64,000 bases of DNA from Karalla daura (lineage: Eukaryota > Chordata > Actinopteri > Chaetodontiformes > Leiognathidae). The DNA is taken from assembly GCA_029224185.1 (NCBI GenBank), contig CM055191.1, positions 8,763,036 to 8,827,035 of the forward strand, in the 5' to 3' direction. A program made the position numbers and the translations under genes. Under the pieces are notes generated by a model, which was not told the origin of the DNA, searched no databases, and worked only from the letters and a program-made list of their open reading frames with translations. Of this stretch, positions 30,420 through 43,089 are shown one piece after another (positions within the stretch are counted from its first letter, which is position 1; every line of letters starts with the position of its first letter).

Positions 30420-33196
30420 AGCCCCCTTCCCTCCACAGCGTAGCAACATCAAACTTTACACACACACTAAACGCTCTCCTGGGAATTTACAGTGCAGTCA
30501 TGCATACACTGTTAAAATCTCCCTTGGACCTACTTCTATATGTCTATATGTGTGTGTATATGCATGTAACGTCATTTATTGTCATTTTACAAGAACATGC
30601 AACAAGATTTGGTGCAAAATGGCTTTACAACACACATACACACACACAAATATATATACATATTTATATATATAGATATATAAATTGTATAAAGAGTATA
30701 AAAATATCTGTGCATGTTCAAAAGATAAAGGAAGTATAAAGTGCTCATAGTGTGACAATACGGTAAGGTAGTGTGTGTGGGGGTCGTGTGCTCTCAGGTC
30801 GGTTCTGGCTTAGGGATAGAAGCTGCTCGTAAAGCTTGCGGACGGGCTGTTTTGATGACCCTCTCACAATCTGATCCGTGTCACTTTTATGCAAAAACAA
30901 ATACGAAATTAAAACGGATAATAAAAGAATAAAAAGGGCAGGTGATGTAAGTATGGATCTCCATGCAAACGGCAGCTTTAGCAGGTGGGAAAGGGGGGGG
31001 GTACGTGCGTGCATGCATGCATGCATGCATGCGCCAAACACACATAGTCACACGCGCTCATAAACCGAGGACGGTCATTCATAAGAAAATCCCGTTACAA
31101 GAAAGTTGACACTGAATTATACAAATAGAACAGACGTCCAAGCTTGATGTTAGTTCATTCGGCCATTTGCAGAGATTTAGCCTATGCCCCCACAGCAACA
31201 TGGCACACGGTGTGTGTGTGTGTGTGTGTGTGAGGGAGTCGAGCTGTTTATAGTACACAATATCTAGCTGTCTTCAGGTTTGTGTCTTCGCTGTTCAATG
31301 CTGCATTTGCACTATATGTCAGCACGAGTGTATAGTTACCAGGCACACTGCAGCTCGCTCATCCCCCTCTCCTAAAAAGCATTTTATGGGTGTCTGTACG
31401 GGCACAGGGGCTGCAGTGACGGAGACGAGGATGGAGAGAGATGGAGAAACATGCAACACAAAAAGGACAGACAGACAGACAGACAGACATCGGTGATGGT
31501 GGAGACGACCCTGGCCCTTGTACGCCCAAAAAGCAACGCATGGCAGGGTGGCTTTGCCCTTAACTGGGTCACCGGGGAGCACACTCATACATGAAGCAGC
31601 AAAAACATGCTCTCTGTTACACACACACGCACACAAACACACACACTTTGGGTTGAGTGGGATGCGATCGTACGAACATTTCGTTGAGGGTATTTTTGGT
31701 GTAAGCGGTGACTGCGCTTGTTGTGGAGGAACATCCATTATGACGTACTCTATGAATCCTGGCAGCTGTTTTGTGGGTGGCATATCTGACTGTACAATAT
31801 AACATTTATATCAATAAAAGAGAAAACACCGAGGCCTGGCATTTGTGCATTCTCTGGCCCATATTGATCAGGAGGCAGTAGCATAGATCAGAGGTGACTG
31901 TTCCTGTTTGGGACCAAATGGCAGAACTGCCAATAGCCACATCAATGGCTCTACTAGGCTGTGCGTTTTTTTTTTCTTCTTATTTTGGCGGTGTGTGGGG
32001 GGGGGGGTAAAAAAACAAGTAAAATAATGAGGATATGAAGGAATGCATGCCACGGAGTGAATCTAAAGTGCACACAGATGATGACTGTGTGAGTCAAGTG
32101 TGTTGTCAGCTGATTGCATTGCAGAAAAGTGGACCGAAAACACGGGTTTGCTGTCTCCATCGCTGATCTGTGCGGAGTACTACGAGAGATACACAATGTC
32201 AAAGGAGTATTATGACTGGAGGCAGTCAGCCGGTCTGTGCTGCTGCTGCCGCTGATGCTGCTGCTACTGCACGGTGCTCGGTAACAAAACACAAACAACC
32301 GGTTTCAAGTGACGTTTGATTATCGTGCACAAATAAAGACCCGGGCCCTAATTCTCCGAGCACGCAAATCGCCACTTGCGCACGCAACCACTCCTCGACC
32401 GGGAGACAGTGAGCTGACACTTTTCCCTCTTTGGTCTGGATCAAGAACTTGCCCGAAAATAGGGTGTAAAATACATTTTAAAAATAATAATAAAAATAAC
32501 AAAAAGGAAGCCCGCGTCTCTCCGTGTGTGAGAGTGCGTGTGTGTGAGTGTGTGTGTGTTTCGCTCTAGTAAGCAGCTCTGTGGCGTTAGTAGTAGTGGA
32601 GGCTGTAGTAGTCGTAGTACGCAACAACGGCGGCGGCGGAGGCAGCAGACTACTAGGATCCACTTCATGTCACCGCAAGGAGACACCGGGAGGCTCCATT
32701 TCACAGACACTAAATTAGCTTTTCCCCGTCATTTTTAGTCAACAGTTCAGGGTTGACATTGTCGGCAAATTGCTTGTTTTTCTTTGGTTATTTTTTTTTT
32801 ATTACTACGCACAACTCGACGGCCGTCCGTCGGGTCACGGAAAAGTACTCAACGCCAACCGCAATGAAACCGGGGAGGGCGCGGAAAAACAGTGTCTCCC
32901 GGTCGTCCCCGGGACTGCGGTAAAAGAACATTTGAGAAAGTTTTTAAGGGGGGATGTTACACTCCCCCTCCTCTTCCCAAACCAGCACCACAGCCACCAC
33001 TACCACCGCCTCCCCTCCCCTTTCTCTCGGCTCTTCCTCGGGCTCGGTGTCACTCCGTTTCTCCGGGACGGTACCAGAACAAACGGCCGACCGTTACCGA
33101 CCGTTGGCAGTTGGTTCTAGAATAACTCCCTCACCGTGCAAGACGGAATGTTCTCATCCGTGTTGAACTCAGCTTAACTTAAAGTTTAAAACTCAC

Positions 33197-33400
33197 CCCA
33201 AACAGAAGCTTTTTCTCCCTCGGAGAAAGATTTATGGTGTTATTTCGCCGATGGGGAGACTCTCTGCACAACTCTCGGTAATATCCCTCCGCTGTCGGCT
33301 CTGATGGCTGTGTGGTCCGGACGCGCACTTTACTTTTCCTCCGCAAAACATGTCTTTCCCCCGCAGAAACTCAAACAGGGATATAAAAAACTATCGCTCT
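33197..33400 (-). other. cic: Candidate non-coding first exon of CIC-L
   Basis: On the minus strand, GC-moderate unique sequence ends in the strong donor TTTGGG|gtgagt (exon end 33197), directly downstream of the CCAAT cluster. No long ORF crosses it. The start is estimated from the usual 60-100 bp spacing between CCAAT boxes and transcription start; the true boundary is unknown. Confidence 0.5.
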
Positions 33401-33419
33401 TCTTTTCCACTACAGTCAC

Positions 33420-33700
33420 AAAATGGTGAATGAACCACTAACAGCTGGGGGAGCTGACCAATCAGAGGTCGCTGACAGGTACAGTAGCCAATCGGAGTTG
33501 GTGGTACATACCAAAGGGCGTGGCTTGCTGTCAAAATCCAGTTGATGGACGTGGGGGTCGAGCCAATAGTAGAGGGTATGCTGAGCTAGACCGGTGTGCA
33601 GTCCCAAACTTTACAGTATCCAATGAGAGCGCTGGGAACCATAGGAACAGCATGAGGGAGGGTCGAGAGGAGGGAGCAGGCACCGCAGGACCAATAGAAA
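33420..33700 (-). promoter_or_regulatory. Candidate CIC-L promoter: five CCAAT boxes and a CIC octamer
   Basis: CCAAT occurs at 33458, 33488, 33563, 33620 and 33691, a GGGCGTGGC GC/KLF-type box is near 33516, and a TGAATGAA capicua-type octamer is at 33427-33434. The cluster sits just upstream of the proposed first exon. Such NF-Y arrays are typical of TATA-less housekeeping promoters. Confidence 0.6.
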
Positions 33701-34089
33701 GGCACAAATGCCCCCTCCCCTTCTGAAAAGGAGTATGTTTACCATAATTGACAGCACAAGTGCCATCCCCGTGCAGACGGTGATAATGCATCAACTCTTC
33801 CACTACTCCAGGTAAAGGATAGAAACAGAGCAATGCGGCTGTTACAACTCTGAGTGGCAAAACGACCCCAAAACGGCTGAAAAGTGCATTTCAGCGGCGG
33901 TCTGTTGTCATAAATGTAGGCAAACAAAGTGAACCAAGGGAAAGAAATAAACACGAGCAGAAGTGTAAAAAGTTTACTCAAGGAGCAGGGCAATTTTTTT
34001 GGTTGGCACAGCCGACGCATCGGTGCCCCTCTCTCTAGCTGCTCTCCCTCTCCCTTTCCTCTCAGCAACAGACGCTCGCTCTCACCACT

Positions 34090-34260
34090 GTGGGCCAATC
34101 ACGACTCAGCATCCCGCTGGCTCTGACGTGGATCATCTTCGGGCCACGCCCACTACGTTGAAACGAACGGGTCGGCTCCCGGCTTACGTCACTTCACCGC
34201 CAGGCGATTGGGCAGGTGTGCGACGCGTCGCAGCCAATGGCTGCACTCGGCGATGATGTC
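34090..34260. promoter_or_regulatory. Second CCAAT/CRE cluster, possible divergent promoter
   Basis: Contains CCAAT at 34095 and 34234, ATTGG at 34207, a CRE half-site TGACGTG (34124) and a CRE/ATF-like TTACGTCA (34184-34191), in CpG-rich unique DNA 400-700 bp beyond the first cluster. It could be the distal part of the CIC promoter or a separate start for a plus-strand transcript. No plus-strand exon is recognisable. Confidence 0.4.
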
Positions 34261-34767
34261 ACCAAGAGTGTTGCCACCAGCTGGACCATGGGGGCGGGCC
34301 TGGCGTAAACTCGACTAACCCCGTGTTTGTAACTTGCAGGCAGTGGCAGAGACGAACCGAACCGGTGTGTGTGTGCCCGAAATGTGCGATACGGGTACTT
34401 TCTTTCATTTTGAGGGGGGTGGAGTGGGGGTTTGGGCACGAGATGCACGACCATTCTGTCATATTTGATATTAAAGTCTGCACAGAGGAAGCAACAATCT
34501 TGCACAAAGATATAGTGCTATAATAGTAAACATTACATAACAGACTGCTCTGTGTGTAGTAAAAGACCAGACTCATGCTGACACACACACACACACATAC
34601 ACACATACACACACAACCATGCGGAAACTCACATGAACTGCGCCCCCTGTCGGCCTGAGCGTATAGCTCACACTGATAATGATGGAGCCAAAGAGATGTG
34701 TAGAACCAGGAGAAAGTTCTGATTGGCTGAGAGGAGCAGCTGGATATTTGGTAAGAGTATGTTATCG

Positions 34768-34769
<2 letters not shown>

Positions 34770-34830
<61 letters not shown>

Positions 34831-34842
34831 AGAGAGAGAGAG
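34770..34842. repeat. (GT)n(GA)n microsatellite
   Basis: About 28 GT units followed by GA units. Confidence 0.95.
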
Positions 34843-35054
34843 AAGAGTTGAAAGGGGTGGCTGCCTGCTGATTAAATGTTGACGCAGGGTGACATCTAGT
34901 TGTCATTGCACTTTACTGCAACTTCCAGATTTCAAGGGTGGCATGACATTTAACATCTCTTTTGTGATGCACATGTACACAAAAATATTTGAAACAATCA
35001 AGCACAGTATTTATTTTATTGAATCCCTGATGTTTGCTCAGGCATTTTAGAAGC

Positions 35055-35662
35055 TCGCTGTTGGATGATGAGGTCCTGGTGGCCTCGTCAAGGGGTGACC
35101 TAGAGCTTTTACCCGGATGTTCAAGCCACCAGGATGAGAATCAGTACCTCTAAATCTGAAATTCTTGTTGATGAGTGGGTGGAAAATGTAGCGGGAAGTG
35201 GACATACAAATTGGGGCAGCATCTTATTGATGTCTATGTTATACTGGGCTGTGAAAGAAGGAGCTGAGCCACAAGGGTGAAGCTCAAAATTTCCTAGTCT
35301 ACCTACGTTCCAACGATTACCATGCGATTGCCATGTAGTATGGATATGGTGAATATCTCCTCAGGGACACTGAGAGGGTGAAGTGTTCAAACATCAAAAA
35401 GAGGCTCAAAGTAGAGCCTCTGCTCCTCTACAGTGAGAGGAGCCAGCCGAGGTGGCCAGGATGCATCCCTGGGGAGATGTTCCAGGTTCATCTCTCAGAG
35501 TGGAGACCCAGAGGCAGACCCAGAACACGCTGGAGAAATTACAGAGAGATTATATCTCTCGGCTGTCTCGGGAACGCCTGGGAATCCTCCTGGAGGAGTT
35601 GGTGGAAGAGCCTGGGAAGAGGAGTGTCTTGGTTTCTGTTTTGAGACTGCTGCTGTCGTGAT
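35055..35662 (+). mobile_element. Decayed non-LTR retrotransposon fragment (3' end of reverse-transcriptase ORF)
   Basis: Broken frames on the plus strand reproduce the C-terminal hallmark of an abundant fish LINE: KVEPLLLYSERSQPRWPG, then RPRGRPRTRWR, then (other frame) RDYISRLSRERLGILLEELV, then SVLRLLL. The part from 35070, gaggtcctggtggcctcgtc and then gatgagaatcagtacctc, matches the same element further upstream. Several frameshifts and a degenerate 35.16-35.38 kb middle show it is dead. I cannot name the subfamily with certainty. Confidence 0.8.
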
Positions 35663-38263
35663 AGGCCTGGAAAAGCAAAAACATCATCAAATTCATTTTG
35701 CTCAGATTCAGTGTCTACCTCATCATAACCGAAACATTTTTAGTTTACTGTCAAATGCAACCAGAGGTTGTTCAAGATTTATATTATTTTTTATTATGTT
35801 TTCAGCAGTTTGGAAACCTTGTAGAGCTTATGTAGATTAGTTTGTCTACACGATCCATCTGCTCCCACTAGATCACATTCATTCTTTCACTTACTCAGTC
35901 ATTCACAACACATGGTTGTTTTTAGTTGATTTTTGTCCCTAGAGTTTATTATTTATCATTTATGTCATTTATGCTTGAAATTTCACCATGGTGGGACAGA
36001 TAAAGGTTTATTCTAGTCTTTATTTTATTGTATAAATAACAATGGTCCCAGTACTGAACCCCTGGGACATAAAGTTTCCATCTGAAGCTGGGACTTAAAG
36101 TTATTAGTACTGGTACCTACTCTACATGTAATTGCCAACCCAAAACAGTACCATTCCTCTGACTATATATCGTTTGTTGTTGTTTTTTTCTAGTAAGATG
36201 TTACTGTTCTTTAGTTCTAGAAATACTCAAATTGTCCACACATAATATCAACTTCACATAGAGTCTGGCCTTAAAGACTTGACAGGGTTTTCTGTCTAAA
36301 AATAATATAACTAGTGCTCTCTGGTGGACAAACTCTGAACAACAAGGCACCTTGTTCCTGGGCTACTTATTATGAATCTGTCTTCTCCATCCGTCTTTTA
36401 TGAGCATGTTGATATTGCACTTGGATCCAAGATTTAACCAGCAGAAACACAGAAAATAGTGAATACAGCTGGATGCAGACTATAGGCAGCCTGGATGAGA
36501 CCTAGAAACTCCAGATATGGTTTTACATTTCATTTCATTTTACATCCAGAAGAGAGGTCACTCTGGACATCGTAGTGCGTGTTGTAGTTTTCACTTCAGC
36601 ACTGTCATGCGCACCGCATCTTTTGAGGTCTGATATCTGATACAGACCTGTGTCTCTCAGCATGAATTCGCATCACTTATGCATGTGACTTTGTTATCTC
36701 TCCAACGGCGCATCTGACTCTCTGTGCAATCAGATTTCAAGTTCAAAACATCAAACAATGGTGTGTCAAAGCAACGTTTTGTACAATACTTCCTAATGGA
36801 AGAAATACATTAAAGGTTTTAACAAAATACACATTTTAGAGTAGAGCAGAATAGAATATGCCTTTACCCATCCCACAACAAGGAAGCAGATTTAAGCATC
36901 TGCAGGTGAGATCTATACAGACGCAGTAAAGTGAAGTTGATATAAACTGCCTAAAAGTTATTACAGCTATATCACTAGGTCAACAGGTGCCATCCTAGTG
37001 AAGAAGGGCATTCAGGTGCCATAGGAAATTTGAGAATCTGATGATTACCACAGTTTTCAAACTTAATGGATCAAGACAAATGGTTTTTTGGCCCTATGAA
37101 GAATGTCCGGACACGCCCCTGTTTGGAGTCCTCTCTCAAAGCTTCTCCAGCACTTTCAACTGCACCCTCCCAGGCTTCCTCAGCAGACGAAAGTTCAGGA
37201 CTGTAAGTTCGCTCCTAAAATGTATGTACACCCTTAACTGACATGTTACTAATGTAGAAAACTCTGTCTTGGAACAACTGTTCATGTTTGCATATTTTCT
37301 GCCACCCCTCAGACTGCCCCACCTCGTTAGCGAGACCCCCACTCTCCTCTTCTCCGTTCTGCCCCCCCCCCCCACCCTCCCCTCCCTCTCCATGGGAGCC
37401 TGACCTCCGACCTCCACCCCTCACCCTCGCTCTGTGCTCTCGTCGCCGGGCTGTCAGTCAAACACCAGAGACCCTCCTCCCCTGCTGTGCTCGGCTGTCA
37501 ACGCAGGTGCAGACAGCAGCTCAGAAAAACAGGGAGAGGACAGAGGAGAAGAATGACATGAAGAGGAAGAATCTCCTCCTCATCCCTCTCTTCTTTGGCT
37601 GTAAACTAAACCTAAACTTCACCGCATCCCTGCACTGCAGAAACGTCTCGCACCTCAAAGCAAAAACACTCACAGTAGCGCAACCTCCGACCCCCACCCC
37701 CACCTTGACCTCTCACCCGGGCCGTACATGCCCCATTTAAACTCTCATAAACAGAAAGACACTGAGATTCGACTGCACTTCCCTTCAGAGTGTTTCTCCC
37801 ATAAATGGACAAAACTTTGGAGTCTTTCGGACTCAACTTTGGGATTTCGATATTCAGCAAAGGCTCGTCACATGTAGCGGAACAGCCTCAGGGTATTACA
37901 CGCCATGAAAAGTCATCGTCTCACTCCGCAGATATCTTCACATCTACCAGACGGGCTGGCATCTTGTTTTTCTACAGACATGGAGGGTAATCATTAGATT
38001 TTAGCAGATTTTAGTGATTTCTCTCAACTCCAGCACGCTGCTTTTACATGGTTTAGAAGTAAATTGACCCATCTAAGCAGTGAAAGGTTATATCATCTCC
38101 TTCACTTACAATACATCTCCTGTTGATTATAAAACTGTGATTTTGCTCTTTTTGAGCTATCAGACGTGTTTCATAAGTAATTTTGAGGAGAAAAAGAACA
38201 CATGGAATAGAGTAACATACTGTATTTAGTGCACAAAATACAACTACTATGCATCTATTTTAG

Positions 38264-38343
<80 letters not shown>
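38264..38343. repeat. (GATA)n array
   Basis: About 20 tetranucleotide units with one AATA variant near 38281. Confidence 0.97.
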
Positions 38344-38344
<1 letters not shown>

Positions 38345-39589
38345 ACTAAAAGTTTGTGAATGAATAATTTAGAATCAATTGCTACTTACATCGACCAGTC
38401 TGACAGAATCTGTTACAAATGACATTTTTACCTCATCCACTACCTAATATATAGTGGAATACACTGATAATGTAACCCTGCCAACTCTGCTGATGAGCTA
38501 CTGAACCCTTGCAGGCTGCCAGGGGCGGCTGAGGAAAATTCACCCCAAAAAAATGAAAAAAAAAGAAAGGTGTAGGATTTTACGCAGGGGAAGAGCAAGA
38601 GTCTGTTACTGGACTTCTAAGTCAGCTGAACTTGTGCACTCTCGGTGCACCCTGGGCTTTTACGGAGTGCAACTGTGAGTCAGCGTGCATCCGGAGGAGG
38701 AGGAGGAGGAGGAGGAGGAGGAGGAGGAAGCAACGAGGAGTCATGATGTGTGACTTAGACGCTGCTCTGAGACCACACAGGGTTAGGGGGCAGAGTCGAT
38801 GGCGTGACCTTTCAAAACGTCGATTGAAAAACAGCATGCCCTAAAAACGGGATTCGTAACATATTCTGCCAGATCGGGTCAAAATTAAAATAGTCAGAAT
38901 TGTCTATTGATTACATCAGACAATAACCCAGAGGCTCTAGAAGCCTTCTTGAGTTAATATACATGTGAAAAAGGTACATGTGAATCATGCAATCCATAAA
39001 TTTCAAAACCTTTATCATCTGATCTCGACATTCATGCGGTCATATTGTTGTCATATGCTTCCCTAGAGTATATATGTCATCCACCTTGCTTGTTTTTGTA
39101 CCGAACACCAAAATAAATCCCTCATAGTGGCACAATTGTAATACATTCTGATTCTGATCTGTTGAAAGTGTATCGGATTACAGTAACTCACTCCCTCTCA
39201 TATTTTCTAAATATGTAATCTGTTACTCCTCAACACTGGTCAGAGGTTTAGGGGGAGGTCCCAGCCACAGACTATCAATTTAAAGTAAATGGATGTGACA
39301 CCTCAAAAGAACCATGGGCAGAGAGGTCTGTCCTGTACGGTGCACTGATGTCGGTTGGGAGGATCTGGGGAGATCTGGGGATCGTCCATGGCTGACAGAG
39401 GTGGTGCAGAAGGCTGGCATCCACCCGAGCTGCAGCGTGCAGAACAGTGGGCCCTTGTGCTCGCTGCATTCTTGTTCACAGTAACCTAACACCGCTCAGC
39501 TGTTCCTCTGGGGTCCACGTCATGTCCAAGAGCTGAGGACGGGACTCTGCTGCTGGACAGGCGTCCTTGGACACACACACACACACATG

Positions 39590-39623
<34 letters not shown>

Positions 39624-40566
39624 TTCCTGCCTGCATCAGACAAGAATTGAAGTCTGTTCAGAGCATTTTTTCTCCGATATTATGAGGTGGAACGTCATAG
39701 TTGTTTCAAGATGATGAAACTAGAGCAAGGAGATGTGTCAGGTGTCTTCAAGTGACATAAAACGGCAGGAGGAAACTGCTGTGGCGACCTGAAGACACTT
39801 ATGCACGAGGATGCTGAACTTTAATGTGCAGTGCATCGTTCCTACCGACAGGGGGAGACATACAATTTGAAATGCCTGAATAGTGGGGGAAGAGGAAACC
39901 ATTTTTGTTTCGATGCTGTACAAAAGTTTGGCCTCTTTCATTATCGTCGTTTATCCTCCACCGATGTTGGAAGCTTTACTGATCTAATACAGACTAAAGA
40001 AATACATGCCCCAAACATATAATTTGCAGCATAATTTCTTTGATTATATTATGGATTACCTCAAAACTGTGAGTGATTCACAGCAGTTGAATAGGACTAG
40101 ACACTAACCCATAGCTACAGCCCCCCCAGGTCATGTTTGTTCTCAAGCATTTTACCTGGATAAATAAGGGCTAAAAAAACTGTAATAAAAATAAAATAAC
40201 ATCCAGACCCCATTTTGTGCTTTAGGGAATGTGCAATGGATAAATCCCCTCGTGCTACCCATTCATTTCCCCAAAACAACTGTAGATTACAGTTGGGGGT
40301 ATCATTAACGTCTCTTCTAATTCTAATAAACTCATATTTAGTTTTCCAAATACATAGCTCCGTATACTACAAATCTTCTGTTACTCCACACACCAATCCA
40401 ATAAGTAAGAGACACCTCCGGATGAGAAAAAGGGAGAAAAATCGATGCGATTTTTTTTCATATTCTTATCTGGAAGGATCACGTACGTTGAACCAAGAGA
40501 TTGATGGGAAGAAACAGGAGAAAACAGAAATACGAGCACCAGAGTTTCTAACAAACCACATCAATG

Positions 40567-40578
40567 TGTGCACACGCA

Positions 40579-40624
<46 letters not shown>

Positions 40625-40951
40625 TGCGACAAAGTGCCGTCACTCGCTGCAGCGTTTCTCCGCACACTGGAGGAAGTGGTGAAGTCAACAGCGGGGCTCT
40701 GTGTGTCGCCGTGCCGTAACTCTCAACAAGGATGCAACAGACCTCTATACTTGTGTGTGTGTGTGTGTCTGCGTGTATGTGCGTGTGCCCTCTCGGAGGC
40801 CTCTGCTCTGTGCAGCGTGTGCATAATGCATAGCTTGTGGTTATATGTGGAGCACAGAGTCGGCCCTGCGCAGGTTTCTGCGAAAGCAGGCGCTGGGAGG
40901 AAGCGAAGGGAGAGGGATGTGGCACAGGTGAGAGAGTACAGTGGTTCCTGT

Positions 40952-40997
<46 letters not shown>

Positions 40998-41069
40998 ACA
41001 CACACACACACACACTCTTTCTCTGCTGTGAATGAAGCGACAAGATGGCTCAGGGGGCCAGATATCTCC

Positions 41070-41108
<39 letters not shown>

Positions 41109-41111
41109 TAC
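40567..41111. repeat. Cluster of CA, GT and CT arrays
   Basis: (CA)n at 40567-40621, (GT)n near 40754-40768, (CT)n(CA)n at 40955-41014 and (CT)n(CA)n at 41073-41111. Confidence 0.95.
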
Positions 41112-41763
41112 AGTGACCCTAAACAAGGTCAAAGGGGGCAAAACCGGGTTATGTGCACCATGTGTCAAACACTGACATATTCAGGGCACTGAGGAATCTG
41201 TGCCACTGAACTCTTTAAAGCTCTGCTTGGTTAAAACGAAACAGAAACCCTCCCCTCCACCCCAACCCCCTCGTCCACTCGTGACCTCTCCCCCACAGGT
41301 CAAACACGTCGACGACTTGTGGGCATTTCAGCAACAGTGTGGTTTTCGTCTCTGTGCCCCCCCACCCTCCTTTTCCTCCTCCTCCTCCTCACCCCTCCTC
41401 CCTCTGTGTCATGTAAGCAGACCATTCAAGGAGAGCGCCAATGAAAAGCCACTTTCACCTTGGTTTTGTTAAGAAAAAAAAAAACAACAAAAAAAACGAG
41501 TCTATTCCTGTCTGAAGTTGCATCATCATCACGACCTGATTCAAGTGTAGTTTTCAGATGTTTAAATGGAAGTTAAAGGCAAATCTGAGCAAAGAGATAC
41601 TGTGATCTAGATGTGAACATTTTTGTGACAGTTAGATACAGTTTTTTCTAATAAAACTCTGTTTCTCTGTGAGATACACACTCCATTGCTTTTATTATAC
41701 CAGGTTCTACTTTGTTTGGGAAAAAAGGAAAAGTTGCTGAGTTTTTTCCCTTCCTTGTTCAGG

Positions 41764-41945
41764 TGACCATCCATGTGAGTGGCAGGCGGGACAGCCAATC
41801 AAGATAAAGCCTACGTGTGATTGTCTGACAAAGATAAAGAAGAAATCTGAGCAGAAAATGATGAAACTATTGTACCATAACTTCTGTGTTAAACCCGGAC
41901 AACGAGGACACTCATTCAACTGTTCTAGGTCACCTTAACTCCTCT
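41764..41945 (+). repeat. Second interspersed repeat, copy 1
   Basis: Shares catgtgagtggcagg and gccaatca with 50366 and, over about 170 bp, catgtgagtggcag, gatgaaac, ccataacttctgtgtta and tctaggtcac with 62303-62440. Family unknown to me. Confidence 0.55.
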
Positions 41946-41966
41946 TCCCTGCTCTATGAATATGAA

Positions 41967-42162
<196 letters not shown>

Positions 42163-42649
42163 TCAAAAATGTACTTTCTGTGAAAGATTTTGGAACATTA
42201 TTGTTGTGATAGTATTAATACTACAGTATTTAATGATGACAACCAAGGAAAACAGTTTTGTTTTCAAACATGACAAAAGAAGACCATTTTATCTGTTAAA
42301 AGTAAAAGTCTCTATGACTATGTTTTATATGACGCATCAACCCTCTGTTGGTTCTTACATATGTTTCTTTGCATAGTTTTCTATACACAAACATGACAAC
42401 AAAGCCCTAATGGTGAGATTTCTTGTCTTTTGCTGTACATTTCTACACATCTCTGAGAACTTCACATGCTTAAAATGCACTGAATATGCAAGTGCACATA
42501 TTACTGAGGACTTCAGATGCATTCAGTGAAGAATGCACAAATAACCCGACAATCACCCCTTGGACTGCTCTGCAGGACATCCAGGATACCTCCCACTTAC
42601 ACTTTTATTTTCACTTGACATGCACCGTTTGGTCCTTCACTCCACCGCT

Positions 42650-42715
42650 GACCCGTCCAGGATGCAGGTATCCTCTACCTCCGCCCTGTGACAGGCTCCA
42701 GCAGACCTGCAGGAC
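42650..42715 (+). repeat. Interspersed repeat fragment (3' part)
   Basis: Contains acccgtccaggatgcag, cctctacctccgccctgtga and caggctccagcagacc, matching the 3' portion of the same family. Confidence 0.6.
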
Positions 42716-43050
42716 CATCACCATCGGCCACAAAGAGGCTGAGATAATGGCCGGTCGGATGTCCCGTTTGACATTAGATACAGAGGCTCTGCAGCCACCC
42801 GGGAGTGGCTCATCCTCCTCCTCCTCCTCCTCCTCCTCCTCCTCCCTGCTCTTCCTCTTACATACAGAATGAGCCTTTAAGTGCTTAAGACAACAGGCCT
42901 GGTGCTGACGTCACGTTAAAAGGTAAATGGCCAAGCCTTGTGCGGGCATCATGCGGCTGAGTGGGCAGCGGCTCCGCCGACAAAGTGCTCTCCTTTATCA
43001 CTGTAAACCTGCAACTTCACAGGGCCAGGCTATCAATGTGTGTGTGTGTG

Positions 43051-43089
<39 letters not shown>

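Larger units (their letters stand above)
24298..33196 (-). other. cic: CIC first intron (probable)
   Basis: This 8.9 kb lies between the presumed non-coding exon donor (33196) and the CIC-L acceptor (24298). It is filled with CA/GT arrays (26.3, 27.0, 27.2 and 27.4 kb), a GA-rich tract, teleost repeat copies at 24.8-25.9 kb, a poly-C run (30400-30419) and unique AT-rich DNA. No coding exon is recognisable. Confidence 0.55.

Noticed and set aside
40548..41168. 206-residue minus-strand open frame rich in CV and ER repeats
   Set aside because: Translation of CA/GT and GA arrays; no unique domain.
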